Origin: Cylindrodendrum hubeiense
Lineage: Eukaryota; Ascomycota; Sordariomycetes; Hypocreales; Nectriaceae
Direction: 5' to 3'
NCBI GenBank assembly: GCA_014621425.1
Contig: JAANBB010000014.1
Coordinates: 288,007-352,006, forward strand
DNA length: 64,000 bases
Shown here: one piece after another, positions 41,636 to 53,096 of the stretch
Layout: each line of letters begins with the position of its first letter
How positions within the stretch are numbered: the first letter of the stretch is position 1
The notes under the pieces: generated by a model
Database searches by the model: none
The model's input: only the letters and a program-made list of their open reading frames with translations
Told to the model about the DNA's origin: nothing
Program-made: the position numbers and the translations under genes

Positions 41636-44602
41636 CGCGATGAGACGGATTGAGTACTAGATGGATACAGTGCTAACAAGCCGCCGAATCATGAAGCTGC
41701 TAATTCCAGCCAAAAGGTCTGATAGTCGGGTTTCCGAATATGTTACATTCCATCTCAGCGACTTATATGCCTTTTTGGCCTACATGATGGGCTCCCCTGT
41801 TTGACAAATAGGGAGATTTCCCATAACTTGATTGATATCGACATCGGAGACGTGATTGACATAAACCGGTGGGATGTGGGAGATTGGGACGATCCCTAGG
41901 GGAGGGACGCGATCACGACAGATCTTGTAAAAGTTGCGAAACAGCACCAACTGCTAAAATATCACCTCGGTATCTGGGAAAATCTCCATTTTGACACTGC
42001 AGCAACTGCATGCCTTTGAAACAACACATAATCAGTAGCACACTGAAGCTCACGATCTGACCTATGCGACATATTGCCAAGCTTCAAGCGTTGAGTTTCC
42101 GATCATTCATTATCAATCGCTAGCTCATTCGACCATACCCCCAACCGGCACGGAAGTTTCGGCAACTTGACATTTTAAGTTGCATTCGTCAATTATGCTG
42201 GTCCTTGCGACAGCCGTAGCCAGGGTTCGGCATTTTATCCACTTGGACAGGTCGTAATCAGTATCGCGGCTCATGTATTCAGCGTTGCATTATTATCATG
42301 CAATCACGCATGCTTAACCTGATCTTGACATCCGCGTTTTCCGGGAGTGGGGTGGGCCAGGAATTTAACACTGCTTTAGGTATAATGCTGCAGTTTTGAG
42401 CACCACTAGATACGTAATGCAGTGAACAACCCACCTCACGTCTTCGAGTGCGGAGATGCTGTGGGGCAGTCCGGGCCTTCTCTGGGTTAGTGAGCACTTG
42501 CTTATACACATAGAACCAGCATCTGTGAAAGTATCCGCTAGCTGAATGGTGTACCTACGCAACTGCCATTGGTAGGAGATCACCCCACCGGCATTGCCAC
42601 ACTCGAGGAAATAGGGTGATGCCTCGAGCGATGGACGGAATCCGGGGTCCTTTCTCAACATGCAACCCAATCTCAGTACTGGCACATAGCTCCAATTAGA
42701 GCTCACCATGTCCTTGGAGCAATCGTGCGTTGAGCCATGATTATCTCTTTTCGCCGCGTCACCATGTCTCATGTAGTGGGGCTTGTGTGCAAGGCGCCAT
42801 CGCTGGCTACTCAGGTCGCACAACAGGGCAGGCATACGAGTTTCCACTAGAGCGAAAACCGGAGATAGTGGCATCCACATCTCGCGTTCAAGTTCGCCGA
42901 TAGAACCAGTGGAGATGGATCGCAAAATCGATGCTAGCGAAAGTCCGCATTCAGCAAAGCGGCTAGAATGTCAGCTAGCTTAAAAGGCAACTCATGAGCA
43001 ATACCGCTTGATGGGAACTGTGGAGTTGACTGCATGGGCCAGTAGAGCGGCTTATGAATCTCCAGTCAGGATTATCATATTCCGTCATTTTTCCAGTTTA
43101 CTGTCACAATCTAACTGCCACTTGCATCAGGGACGTGCTGAAGTGGGGACCCCAAGAGGACTGGGCTATGTGGAGAGGCTCGGATAGATAGCCGGAATTC
43201 CGTCTCATGAAAGGGGCCCATTCAGAGGGGACGTTGTAGGGTCTGTGGGCGGGCACATGATATCCTATCATTAGCTGTGAGTTTCAAATCGAACTTTGAG
43301 GCCAATGCTTCGTATCGCGAGGCGGATTAGTCATGTCGTTGTTGTAGAAGCTCACAATAATGAGGCGCTCTATGCAACGCATGAATACTTCATGAATCCG
43401 CCGCACACGACTGAGAGCACCATACTCGTAAGGGTTGTTCAATACCCAACATAGCACATAATATGGTGTACTTCGAACTCAAAGAAGCTGTGGGATCATG
43501 GCCATACAACGCGTGGATATAACGGGAGCTCCAGAACAAGCATGGTTAGATGCCACTATTATGGGTGATTTGGCTTCTTGAAGTGATCCATTGTAGCTCA
43601 ATATAAACATTGACAGAAACCGTGGTAAAGTTCCCCACGCAGACGAGATCTATGTTATTTGCCGATGTAAAATCATCTCCAACATGCCGGGTAGGTCTAG
43701 GGTAGCGGCTCATGGATGTTACGGGCCACAAGGTCACGTGGGGGACCCACGAAGCACCAAGCCCGATGCCGGACTATCAGATGGGGCCGGTTAGGGCTGA
43801 TGGGAATGCCACCACTGTATTTAGCTGTGCGGATACTGCTAGCAGCTTGAATTGACCACCGATGCATCTCTCTGAGTCCAGACCTATTGTGACGACCCCC
43901 GTAACAATGGACCTCGGGATTTGTCATGTGCCAATTCACTTAATTAATACCCAGCACGAATGTGATACAATGTATCTTCTATAATATCTCGTGGTTCTTC
44001 AAATTCAAAGCATGGCAGTATTAACAAGCTCCGACTGGTCCTGCACTTTTAAATTTTATTTCATCGATTGTCTAGATGGAGATCGTGACGTTCGCGTTGC
44101 TTCCAGAGGATACCATGAAAATTCGATTCATTGAAACACACTAAGTGGGAACTTTACTCCACTCTCCCACTGTTATCCGTGCAAAATGTGACATCCCATC
44201 GAAAGTATTGGCCTGTGAAGTTTTAGCGTTATCCGAATTTATGGACTGTCTACAGATTTTTCCAATTTAAGACCTCAAAAGGCATTTTCACAAAGCCCGC
44301 TCTCAGTCTTAGCTCACTACATTTAAGACATGCTTAAAAGTCAAATGTCCCATGGGATGGATACAAGCGGCAGAATTAGCATTTTAATCTATATTAGCAC
44401 AACTATTCTAGTTGAAAGCAAACTGGCCAAGGGTCTCGAGTCTCAGAAACCAAGACAAATCAGCTGCAGGCGTGGTTTGGCGAACAGGTGACAATGTTTA
44501 CCTGACTGAGACAGGACGGGATTCAAAAATACGGGACGTTGTTACTGTTGTAAATTACTGTCGCGAGGGCATTTCGATGCCCCCAGAATGTCCAAAAAGC
44601 AA
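41636..44602. other. Three-kilobase gene-poor stretch
   Basis: I find no supported gene here. A 186-codon minus-strand frame at 42365-42925 shows no domain and is not splice-supported. The left end must hold the promoter of permease paralogue 1, with a TGATAG at about 41709 that fits a GATA-factor site, which would suit nitrogen control. The region between 43 and 44.4 kb is AT-rich. Confidence 0.45.
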
Positions 44603-44673
44603 GGTCGCGGAGGGAGTCGAACCCTCGCTGGCGGAATCAGAATCCGCAGTCATAGCCGTTAGACCACGCAACC
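44603..44673 (-). tRNA. tRNA-Gln (anticodon CTG), no intron
   Basis: The reverse complement folds as a normal 71-nt tRNA. Acceptor stem GGTTGCG pairs with CGCGACC (one G-T pair), D arm GTC/GAC, anticodon stem GCGGA/TCCGC with loop TTCTGAT, variable loop CAGC, T arm GAGGG/CCCTC with loop TTCGACT. The anticodon in the loop is CTG, which reads CAG (Gln). T-loop and D-loop GG are as expected for internal pol III promoters. The CCA end is not encoded. Confidence 0.93.
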
Positions 44674-45809
44674 GTGTTATTGGATGTTTGTGAGTTCGCC
44701 TAACTTCAATTCAAATACCAATCAGCCCGAACAGGAAGGGTTCCGTTCGACGTCAATTGACACCGACCGATTGAATCAGTGCTAAGAGCATGTAGGCCAA
44801 ACTGCGTCTGCTTGACTCTGCTTGACCACTCACCCTCATCTTATATATACGCACTATATGCACATTAGATGGAACCTCCACACTCCTTAGCTATCAACAA
44901 ACTCGGTTACATAGAACTGCCGTAGAACTGCCATTCTACACATTTCCAGACGATGACATGCATTGCTCACCCTAACGTCCTGATCTAGCAGATTATTCCA
45001 TCCCACGTGTAGTCTACACCATGCCACGTACAGAATAAACTAGATAGCCACACGTATCATGATGAGCGGTCAGTAATGGCAAAAGGCGAAAGCATGTGAT
45101 AAAATTGGACTGAGTGCCCGGGTGTTGTCAGACGGAGGCGTCGGCCCGGCGATACAAGCAGTGAGGAACAGCAGCCATAACGTGGTCATCATCGTATTAA
45201 ATACCCAGGGAGATTGATGATAGCAAGGGGGGGCAAATAGGCCATTCAATTGATGACGACAGCAGCGTCATGACAGCTATTTGACTGCTCGTATTATATT
45301 TATTGATGATTATGTCTGCGGCGTTATGCTCCCCGGCTGTTCCTGTCACGACCCAGCTGCATGTAATACCACATGAGACCAGAATAATATTTCGAGTCGC
45401 GATCGCGCCCGTAACGCGACACTACTAGCCAATGGGAAATAGAAAAAACAACCACTCTTGCGCGCCCACGTCAGAGGCAACCACCAGAACCTGCATGGAT
45501 CCCTGGCTCACCCAGACATGGTGGGGTGAGCTCATCATCACGTAGGAGAGATCGACCCGTTGCTGCCTTCAGCATGCTGCACCTTACAGTGCTGGCTTAC
45601 GAGGATACATGTCAAAAGTCCCCATATTTGGGAGGTTTCTGTCAGTAGCGTTGGGGTCGAAACAGACTCGAATTCTGCTACTAGAACATTGGAAGGACCC
45701 TCGAGTTTAGATCTCCCTGTAAAATGAATGGCTCCCATGCATGATCCCACCCACACTCAATTCAAACTGACAGTGTCCTCTTACACAAATATTCCCTTCA
45801 TGCAACAGC
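44674..45809. other. Intergenic region
   Basis: About 1.1 kb between the tRNA and the AsaB-like oxygenase. I see no gene. tRNA flanks are common insertion targets, but I found no element ends here. Confidence 0.45.
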
Positions 45810-46789
45810 TCACTCGCGATCGCTGGGGTGAAATACCAACGCCCTGACCTCAATACTCTCCCTCGGCGGCGCATCAGGTTCAGAACTTGGGTCAACAAAT
45901 GCCGTGTGCGGCACCCTTCTCGCCCTCCCATCCTTCTTACTATCAAAACACTTGATGAGTATCACCTCTTCCGGGGACAAGTACGACTTGTAGAACCATT
46001 TCTGGCTCTCGTTGTGCCTGACTGCATAGGTTTCGCCGCGACGATTAGGGTAGATCAATTCAGTGACCACGAGGTCCGAGTCGAAGACGGAGAAAGCATC
46101 CGCTAGGGCCAATGGGTCTCGCTGGACCGTCTTTATGGGACGCCAGACGTTGATGATTTGCACACGGCCTTTGAGGAGCTCCTCCGCGTCTTCTGGAAGG
46201 TGGTGTGGGACGCGGGAGAGAGATGCGTCGTAGGACTGATCGATGTGCACGCGTTGGACGGGACCGCGGCGGCTGCGGTCAGTTGAGTCTTCGCCAGGGG
46301 TCTGGCGACGGATGGTGTGGTCAAAGATGAAAATGCGACTGGCTCCAGTGCTAATACAAAATCAGGGACACGATTCAAAGCATGTGGCAAGTGCACTTAC
46401 ACGTCTTTCAAAAGCTGCTCCACTTCGGGATAGTAGGAGCTCTTGATTTGGTCATCATCAAGGAAATCCTTCTCAGTGGCCCCGCGCTTATGAATCTGAA
46501 ATCCATTCCCGTCCAGTGTGTACTTGTCCTCCTCTCCACGGACATCATGGATTGCGACGTCATGAGCCACAGAGGGTCGCGCGTAAGTCTCGGGCCGGTC
46601 TACATACGTAGCATGAGGAGGGGATCCATCTTCATTGTCCTTGTGAAAGTGAAGCTGCGTAGTCACAGTTCGACTGTCTGATCCCTTGGCAGCGGTCTGG
46701 GTATCCGACTGAGACAGAATCTGAGTTACATCCTTTGTGGAAGAAAGCCCGCCAGCGGGGTGCTGTGTGGTAATTGCAGCTGTCGCCAT
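45810..46789 (-). CDS. AsaB/GA4-desaturase-like oxygenase
   Basis: Predicted 309-aa protein. Exons: 46789-46401 and 46350-45810. It belongs to the fungal family annotated as 'hydroxylase/desaturase AsaB' or 'GA4 desaturase family', thought to be iron and 2-oxoglutarate dependent enzymes of secondary metabolism. Features in order: PHATYVDRPETYARPSVAHD near residue 60, FDHTIRRQTP, VHIDQSYDASLSRV (likely metal His/Asp), VQIINVWRPIKTVQRDPLAL, and the end VPHTAFVDP followed by RESIEVRALVF. There is no signal or membrane segment, so it is cytosolic. It sits 560 bp from a permease and near a tyrosinase and an MFS exporter, which is suggestive of a small tailoring set, but no backbone enzyme is present. 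The substrate is unknown. Confidence 0.82.
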
Positions 46790-47351
46790 AGTGATTCTTT
46801 GAGAAGTATTTGGCTTGGGATATAGAATGGTGATAATATCCTTCTGGTTGAAGATATTCCCCATCTTTGGGGGCAATAGCCTCTCAGTTATAGCTCCCCA
46901 TCCCCGCGAGCACGTCATCTCCACCACCCATCCATCATGTTGGATTTCTAAGCACATGCAACACCAAATATTCTCTGGCCTATGATGACGCAGGATAACC
47001 GTCAAGGGCATGGCGCCATCGACGTTGTGCTTATTTGAAATCCATTTTCGACTTTACTAATGCCATATTTTGGTGACAATCGGTCGCGATGATTCACATG
47101 CTGGTGAGCCGAAGCAAGGCGAGATTACGCGTTTACAAATACTCTACAGGTTATGGGCATATGTAACGGTTGTATGTCGTCGGATTGTCAGCTATGCTCA
47201 CATTAAACAGCCTCACGGGTTTTACATCAGTCTATATATTGGTTTCCTTAGATTGCTCAATTGATGTTCTAGTCTGGTCATGATAAATATCATGATGCGA
47301 AACAATTATAAGCCGGTACATCAAATCTTAGAGAGCTTCTAATATTCTATT
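46790..47351. other. Spacer upstream of the oxygenase
   Basis: This contains the likely promoter of the AsaB-like gene and the 3' end of the next permease. A small hairpin, CATGATAAATATCATG, lies at about 47278-47293 and could act in 3' end formation. No gene is seen. Confidence 0.45.
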
Positions 47352-49138
47352 CTAATTTGGCTTGTGGACAAGCTTTGTGATCGATGTTCCATCTCCCAGG
47401 ACCTTCGTTTCTTCCTCCAGTTTATACCCTCGCCATTTTGGCAAGAACACTGTCCAGACATACCAGTAGAGTACTCCTCCAAGGATGCTAGACGAGTTAT
47501 CAATAAGATGATCTGCGGTGAAGACGTTTTAATACTCACAAGGCTACACCGACTATGGCATAAGTAGCATAAAACAGTCCTCCCTTCCACTTTTCCTCTG
47601 GGGGAGAAAACGGAGCCGCAAGAAGAGCAATATTCAGACTAAGACTCAGGACTACCGCAGGAATAAAAGTCCTGAACGGTCGCTTGAGGTCTGGCCTCTT
47701 GTATCGAAGCCAGAGAAGGCCAATGCCAAGGGCAAAGCTGAATATCTGCCCTTGATATCCCTCTATCTCGAGAATGAAGGAGTAGACCTCACTGGAGGGC
47801 GGTAGCGTAATTACCAAGAAGGATGGAATGTAGTTGACAATAAGCCCACCTAGAGGAGAGCCGAATGGCCTGGTAGATGAGAGGATATCTGAAAACGGCA
47901 GGAATCCTTGTCGGGCGATCTCTTGCTTAAGTCGTGCCTGTTTCGACCGATTAGCATCTTCCTCATGAGTATTTTAAGGACGAGTGTCTGATTCTTACCA
48001 CGGCGAAAGTGACGACAAGGACATTTCCAACCACTGAAATTGCAACCACCAGAGGCAAGATATTCCTCCCTACGCGCTCGCCAAATACCCTTTCGAAGAA
48101 TAACGCCGCAATAAGCTCACCACTACCCTTTATTTCATCAATCGGCACAACCAGAAAGTAAGCAATGTTGACGAGGAAATACAGGCCGCAAGAGGTCGCC
48201 AGCGCCGTCAGAGCGACAGATCGCAGTGTGCGAACCGGATCTTTCACTTCATTCAAGATATTGCTAACATTGTCGAGTCCCGCGTACGAGTAAAAGACCT
48301 TGAACAGGGCGGTGGAAATGACTCCCCAGTTCCAGGTGCTGTTCTCCCAAAGCTTGTCCCATGATAGGGGGCTAGGAGAAGAGGCGTTCGGGGAAGCTAT
48401 CGACGGCCTCAATATCACGACGTAAAGCCCGGAAAAGATCATGAATATGACAATTCCAATCTTTGTCCACCCGAGAATGTTTTGGAGTCGGATTCCGGCC
48501 TTCGGAAAAACAGAGTGAACGAAGGTGATGGCTGTAAGCAAACCAACAGCCAGACCCTTCCGTAGGGCTTCGCTGGGCTCGTCGACTCCGAAAGAGAAGA
48601 GCACATATTGACTAAAGATGACGCAGTTGCTTGCCGTGAAATTTAAACACACTGCGTGCATCGCAATCAATGTCGACGCCAAGAACCGCGGATGGCGGTA
48701 TGTGAACTCAAGATAGACCTTGTGTCCACCCGACCTTGGCAGCATACACCCATACTCGAGCGAGATGGATAATCCACACGCCGCGACGAGTGCACCGACC
48801 AGCCATAGGACTAATGAAAGTCCGGGGCTCCCGACGGCTTTGGCGATAGACCCTGGCGTGGCGAATATACCGCTGCCAATGACTCGGGAGATGACGATGA
48901 TGTATGCGCTGTGCCAGCTGAGGTTACGGCCTAGGGTGGATGTCTCGGGGAGCACATCGTCTTCAATTTCGCGCGAAGGCTTGACGTCGTCCCCGTGTGT
49001 ATTTTCTTCGTAGTCTACTGCGGATGTGTATTTAAGGTCCGAGCGAGATGAGCTGTTGGAGGATTCGCCAGCTAGGAGCGGGCGCTGCTCCGCGTCACTG
49101 CTGCTGCCAGACATATTTCGGCGGGTGAAACGATGCAA
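47352..49138 (-). CDS. Amino-acid permease, LAT/MUP type
   Basis: Predicted 557 aa (549 if the second ATG at 49114 is used). Exons: 49138-47999, 47937-47540 and 47487-47352. A long hydrophilic tail is followed by SAYIIVISRVIGSGIFATPG, the helix-1 signature of LAT-type exchangers and MUP-like methionine permeases. Further marks are FYSYAGLDNVSNILNEVKDP with RTLRSVALTA, RQGFLPFSDILSSTRPFGSP, and the C-terminal GGVLYWYVWTVFLPKWRGYK. It has only two introns and differs strongly from the two 10- and 9-exon permeases, so it is a more distant member. It neighbours the AsaB-like gene on the same strand. Transport of neutral or sulphur amino acids is likely but not proven. Confidence 0.88.
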
Positions 49139-51037
49139 CGCAGCGCAAACATAGATTAAATAATTATAGAAGGCGTCTCAAATGCTGTTGCAAGAGCAAA
49201 GATGGGCGCCGGGCATCTTATCGTCGCGCTGAGCAGCATTATCCCTTCGAGCACGTATGAGACAGTACATCCGAGGCTTCCATGTAAACATGGGGGTCGC
49301 AGCCACTTCACACGCTGACCAGTTTGTCAGCCTCTTGTCTCATGTATTGCGATATTGTGACATCTTACGGCGTAGCGGCGTAGAGGTCTCAAATGGTGTC
49401 GGATATCGAGATGTGATTGGGCAGCGTGTCGCACGCCATCCCCCATCAATATGGTGCTCTCCAAACGGACCAGATGGCCTTTCAAATTAAGAAGGAGGAT
49501 ATGAACCACTAAAACACAGATCAATTGCGCTATCATATCAGCATGAGAAACCCGATCTGGAGACTATTAATACTTCTTTAGCACGAATTTCGAGAATAAA
49601 TGTGCTGTGATTAATGGTCGTTGTGCTCGGTAATGGAACGCAATGTGCCCCCCCTAGACCTCCTTCTGTGCCACCTCCTATTCCAAACCCATAACAGCTG
49701 AGCCCCCCCCCCCCTGGCGCGTGCTTCGTCTGGTGCTTTCTGATGACTGGTATGATTGCTTATGTTTCAGTTCGTACCCTGCTCACCACCACCGGCCTAG
49801 CCCCACGGCTGCGTGATGGGGCAGGCGCTTATCGCAGCTAGCGCCCGTTAAGACGTCATTATATCTACAATTATTACATGACTAAGATTTGTGCTTTCGC
49901 AAGATGGTAGCCTTGTCAGAATTTGAAGTCAAGCCCTTTAATTGTCGGTATTGAGACCTGCATGATTCATATTTGAATCAGTTTCAGATTCGTAAGACAC
50001 AATACCGATGGCGACACACTCCATGATATGGTGGAGCTTGAGGAACTCATGTCTAGGATAGATTAATCTGAATGTTGCGGAGGGCTCAAAATAGGGTGCA
50101 CTAATGTAGGTATTCACTATACCAAGGGCGGATAGTACGTGATGTCCTCCTGCATCTGGAGGCACAGGCACAGCACTGTCAGTGGTGCCAAGAAGACAAT
50201 CATTTGTGCCTTCATAGCGGCCATTATATCACTTCCAGTGGCTCCAAGAGATGCTCTTCAAGTGCAACGTTCTCCCCGACGTTTAAGTTTGATCAGACGA
50301 ACAGAAACTGTCCATGTGCTTAAATAACGTTGTCAGGCGCCAGAAGGCCGGATGGCCCGGATTCCAGAGGCTCAAGATTAGCTGCGTGGCTGCAAGGGCT
50401 AAAACAATGTTAGTTGGCAAGAGCTAAAAGCTGCGGCAGACTCATTGGATGGACGAAGCTATCTAGCTGGCACACGTAAAAGCTACTGTTCCTCCACCAT
50501 ATGGGCCGCGCTAATAGGCTACGGCACCAGGAAAGAGGTATACATAGCGGTCTCACAGCTCATATGGTAGGAATGGCAGAGATCAATAGAAATCATCCAT
50601 CACCCCTACTATCCATCAGCTACCTAGGAGCCAATCTGCCCTCTTCACTCATTAGTTGTACGTTATCTCCTGATAAACGTATTACTTACCTGATAAACAG
50701 ACAACCAAATCACAAAGCGCTTCTTTACACAATCGATGCAGAGTAAATAATCCTCTTCTTGCTTAATTCTTTCCCTACTTACTCCTTGCGGGATATTTTT
50801 GAAGTGCCTCAAGACGTTCACAACGACTCCGAGTCTTAATTTCTGATGCTAAATTCCGTCCCGAAATGCTCAAAATATGTCTTTCCCATCAGCTGCTTTT
50901 TATGAATATATAATGTCGTCTCTCGTCATCACCGGGCCAGAATCTTCTCCCGTCTCGCTCTCCTCCTCAAAGCCCGATTGCCAAAGCCGATACGGTGGCT
51001 TTGACTTCCACTGCCAACTAACAAATTGTTCACCCCC
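49139..51037. other. Gene-free stretch with a poly-C run
   Basis: No gene supported over 1.9 kb. It holds the permease promoter at its left. A run of 12 C lies at 49703-49714. AT content rises after 50.6 kb. Confidence 0.45.
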
Positions 51038-51248
51038 CTAACTTTCTGTAGCCTCTGCCATGGCAGCATAGCCATTTAACGATGCCCAGTCCAAAGGAGT
51101 GAAGCCATTCTCATCTGCAGGTAACAAGTTGATGCCGGGTACCCGCAAGATGGCCTCGGCGGCAATGCGATTTCTTGTCACTCCCGCGGTTTGAAGAGGC
51201 GTGTATCCGAGATAATCTCTGTTGTTCGCGTGTATACTTCCTAAGAAA
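51038..51248 (-). pseudogene. Orphan ankyrin-repeat remnant
   Basis: On the minus strand about 68 codons ending at TAG 51038-51040 encode two ankyrin units: RDYLGYTPLQTAGVTRNRIA followed by ADENGFTPLDWASLNGYAAM. Directly upstream the sequence turns AT-rich and the frame closes, so no start or further repeats are left. This looks like the 3' tail of a lost ankyrin gene, possibly a relative of the NACHT-ankyrin gene at 10-14 kb. Confidence 0.6.
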
Positions 51249-51517
51249 TCTTATGAATCTGAAGTTAGATTGGTAGATTATTATTATTACTATTTCCACA
51301 ATCTGAGGGTTTGTCAAATTCAGTATATACTATTATTAAACTATAAATAAGTAAACCGTTTATTCCAGTTTTGCCATAGTCAGGAAGCTAATAAAATAAT
51401 TTCATATTAAATTCTTTATTTTTAATTCTATTTGTATTTTCGAATCTATTTAAATAATTTAAAGCAGAAGCTTCGAATCATCAATGAAGAAAGGGATTAA
51501 TAAGTGTAATTAATTAT
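51249..51517. other. Very AT-rich spacer
   Basis: About 270 bp composed largely of A and T (for example around 51330-51480). It joins the decayed ankyrin remnant to the Rhodopsin_fungal-like gene and is probably mutated repeat or decayed coding sequence. Confidence 0.4.
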
Positions 51518-53096
51518 CTAATATGTAATGGTAACCTCTGTAGTTCGAGTGATGCCCTTGTCCCCTTGTAGTATAGTTTCCTGACTACTACTTTTCTCAA
51601 CAGAGTCACTATCCTTCCCAGAGCTGTACGGGCCAGGTGAGCTAGCAGCATCTCTTCCTACTGCCTCAGCTCGGTACTGTGATCGCAGCTCAAAGCCCTC
51701 TCCACCATCGGTCCTGCTATTCTGCTTGGTGTAACCTTTTGACCCTGTTCCGCCGATAGTATAGAGTCCCGTACCCCGGCCGCTTCGCTGGTTGTTGTAA
51801 CCACCGGAGTTAGTGTGACCATATTGAGGGGTGAGGCTGGTCAGTTTCAGGATATTCTTGAAGAGGGGCTTCAGCGACGGGCCGCATGCGGCGGTGATAC
51901 CAAGATTAAGCTGGAGACTATGCAATGAAGTTAGTTTAGTTACTTTACGCGATGGAAGGCGAGAAGACTCACAGGCCCCAGAATTGGATGTCATATATAC
52001 TGCAGAATTGACCCGTTAGTCAAGAATGAATATCGAAGGCTCACAAATGTTCTTACAAGGTAAAGTCTCCCAAAGGATTGTAACCAATTTGAGCTACGGC
52101 CTTTAAAATGCCCATTAACACCGCTCTGGTTATTGGTTAGTGATATTCCTTCGATGAGATCGTGATCGACGTACACATAACCAAGGCTCAAGACGCCAAT
52201 GAGATACAAGCGGGTTTTGAGGGGCATCTTGAGAGTCCAGACAATTGGGACGGGGAGAGTCGCGAAAGCAACATCAGTGAAGATGTTAAAGCCTACAACT
52301 GACTGTTAGCGACACTGATAATCTGCTCCAGCCTCCCACCATTACGCACCTGTATTCATAAGGCCAAACTTGATAAATAAATTCACGGAATAACAGGTGC
52401 CTTCAATACTCGGGTCCCAATACCTGGCCATTGGCCTGCAGTACAAGAAGAAGGTCAACCATGCTACCAATGTATACGCAGAGACAAACGCTGCTATCGA
52501 GTTAGGGCAATCCAGGGGGATGAGGCGGGATATATTCTGGCCACAGACCGATGAGACACCAGAGAACGGTGTTGTACCACGCCCAAGCATTGCTTTTCAA
52601 CTTCATAAGTTCAAGAGCGATAGCGATTTTGAGGAAGCAGATACCACCCATGAGAGGGACGATCGACTGGACGAAGCTGAGCTGGTTGAAGACGGCAATG
52701 TCGGCCTGCGAGATGGTGTCGGAGTGGTGGCCGAGTCCATGTGGTACCTGCATAAATATAGTCACGGTACCTCCTAGAAGAGAGCACAGCTAAACGGCAG
52801 ATAATTAGCAAAAGAAATGGCAATCGCAGACTTGCTCCAAGTGGAAAAAATGTTGCAGATCGCAACGGCAAGACGTGCATGGACTGGTAGGGGTGGGTTG
52901 AGTGTCTTACCACCGACAAAATCATAAATGCATCTTGGAAGCCGAAGGACTTCATGATGAAAACACGGGTATACGATCTGAGAATTACGATCACGAGTGC
53001 GATGACATGGAAGACGGTGGTGACGCCCACAATCTGGGCCGTGCGGTTCTCCGCGGCCCTTGCCGGATCGATTGGAGTCGTCGTGTTTTCGCTCAT
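51518..53096 (-). CDS. Rhodopsin_fungal-domain (PTH11/SAT4-like) membrane protein
   Basis: Predicted 394 aa, seven exons: 53096-52911, 52789-52549, 52493-52350, 52292-52175, 52125-52057, 51999-51973 and 51917-51518. All phases agree, including one exon of 27 nt. Seven transmembrane helices are expected. Family landmarks are LVIVILRSYTRVFIMKSFGF followed by QDAFMILS, then PHGLGHHSDTIS, FLYCRPMARYWDPSIEGTC, FNIFTDVAFATLPVPIVW, LIGVLSLGYVAVLMGILKAV and GITAACGPSLKPLFK. The C-terminal 100 residues are a Gly/Ser/Tyr-rich cytosolic tail. Proteins of this class act as surface sensors or GPCR-like receptors in ascomycetes; some lie in secondary-metabolite clusters. The ligand cannot be inferred. Confidence 0.88.

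Noticed and set aside
42365..42925. 186-codon minus-strand open frame in the long gap after permease paralogue 1
   Set aside because: No domain, no supporting splice sites, and composition (many His, Cys, Trp, Met) like a random frame.
49703..49714. Poly-C run as a possible biological feature
   Set aside because: A plain homopolymer in non-coding sequence with no associated gene; only noted because it is prone to sequencing error.
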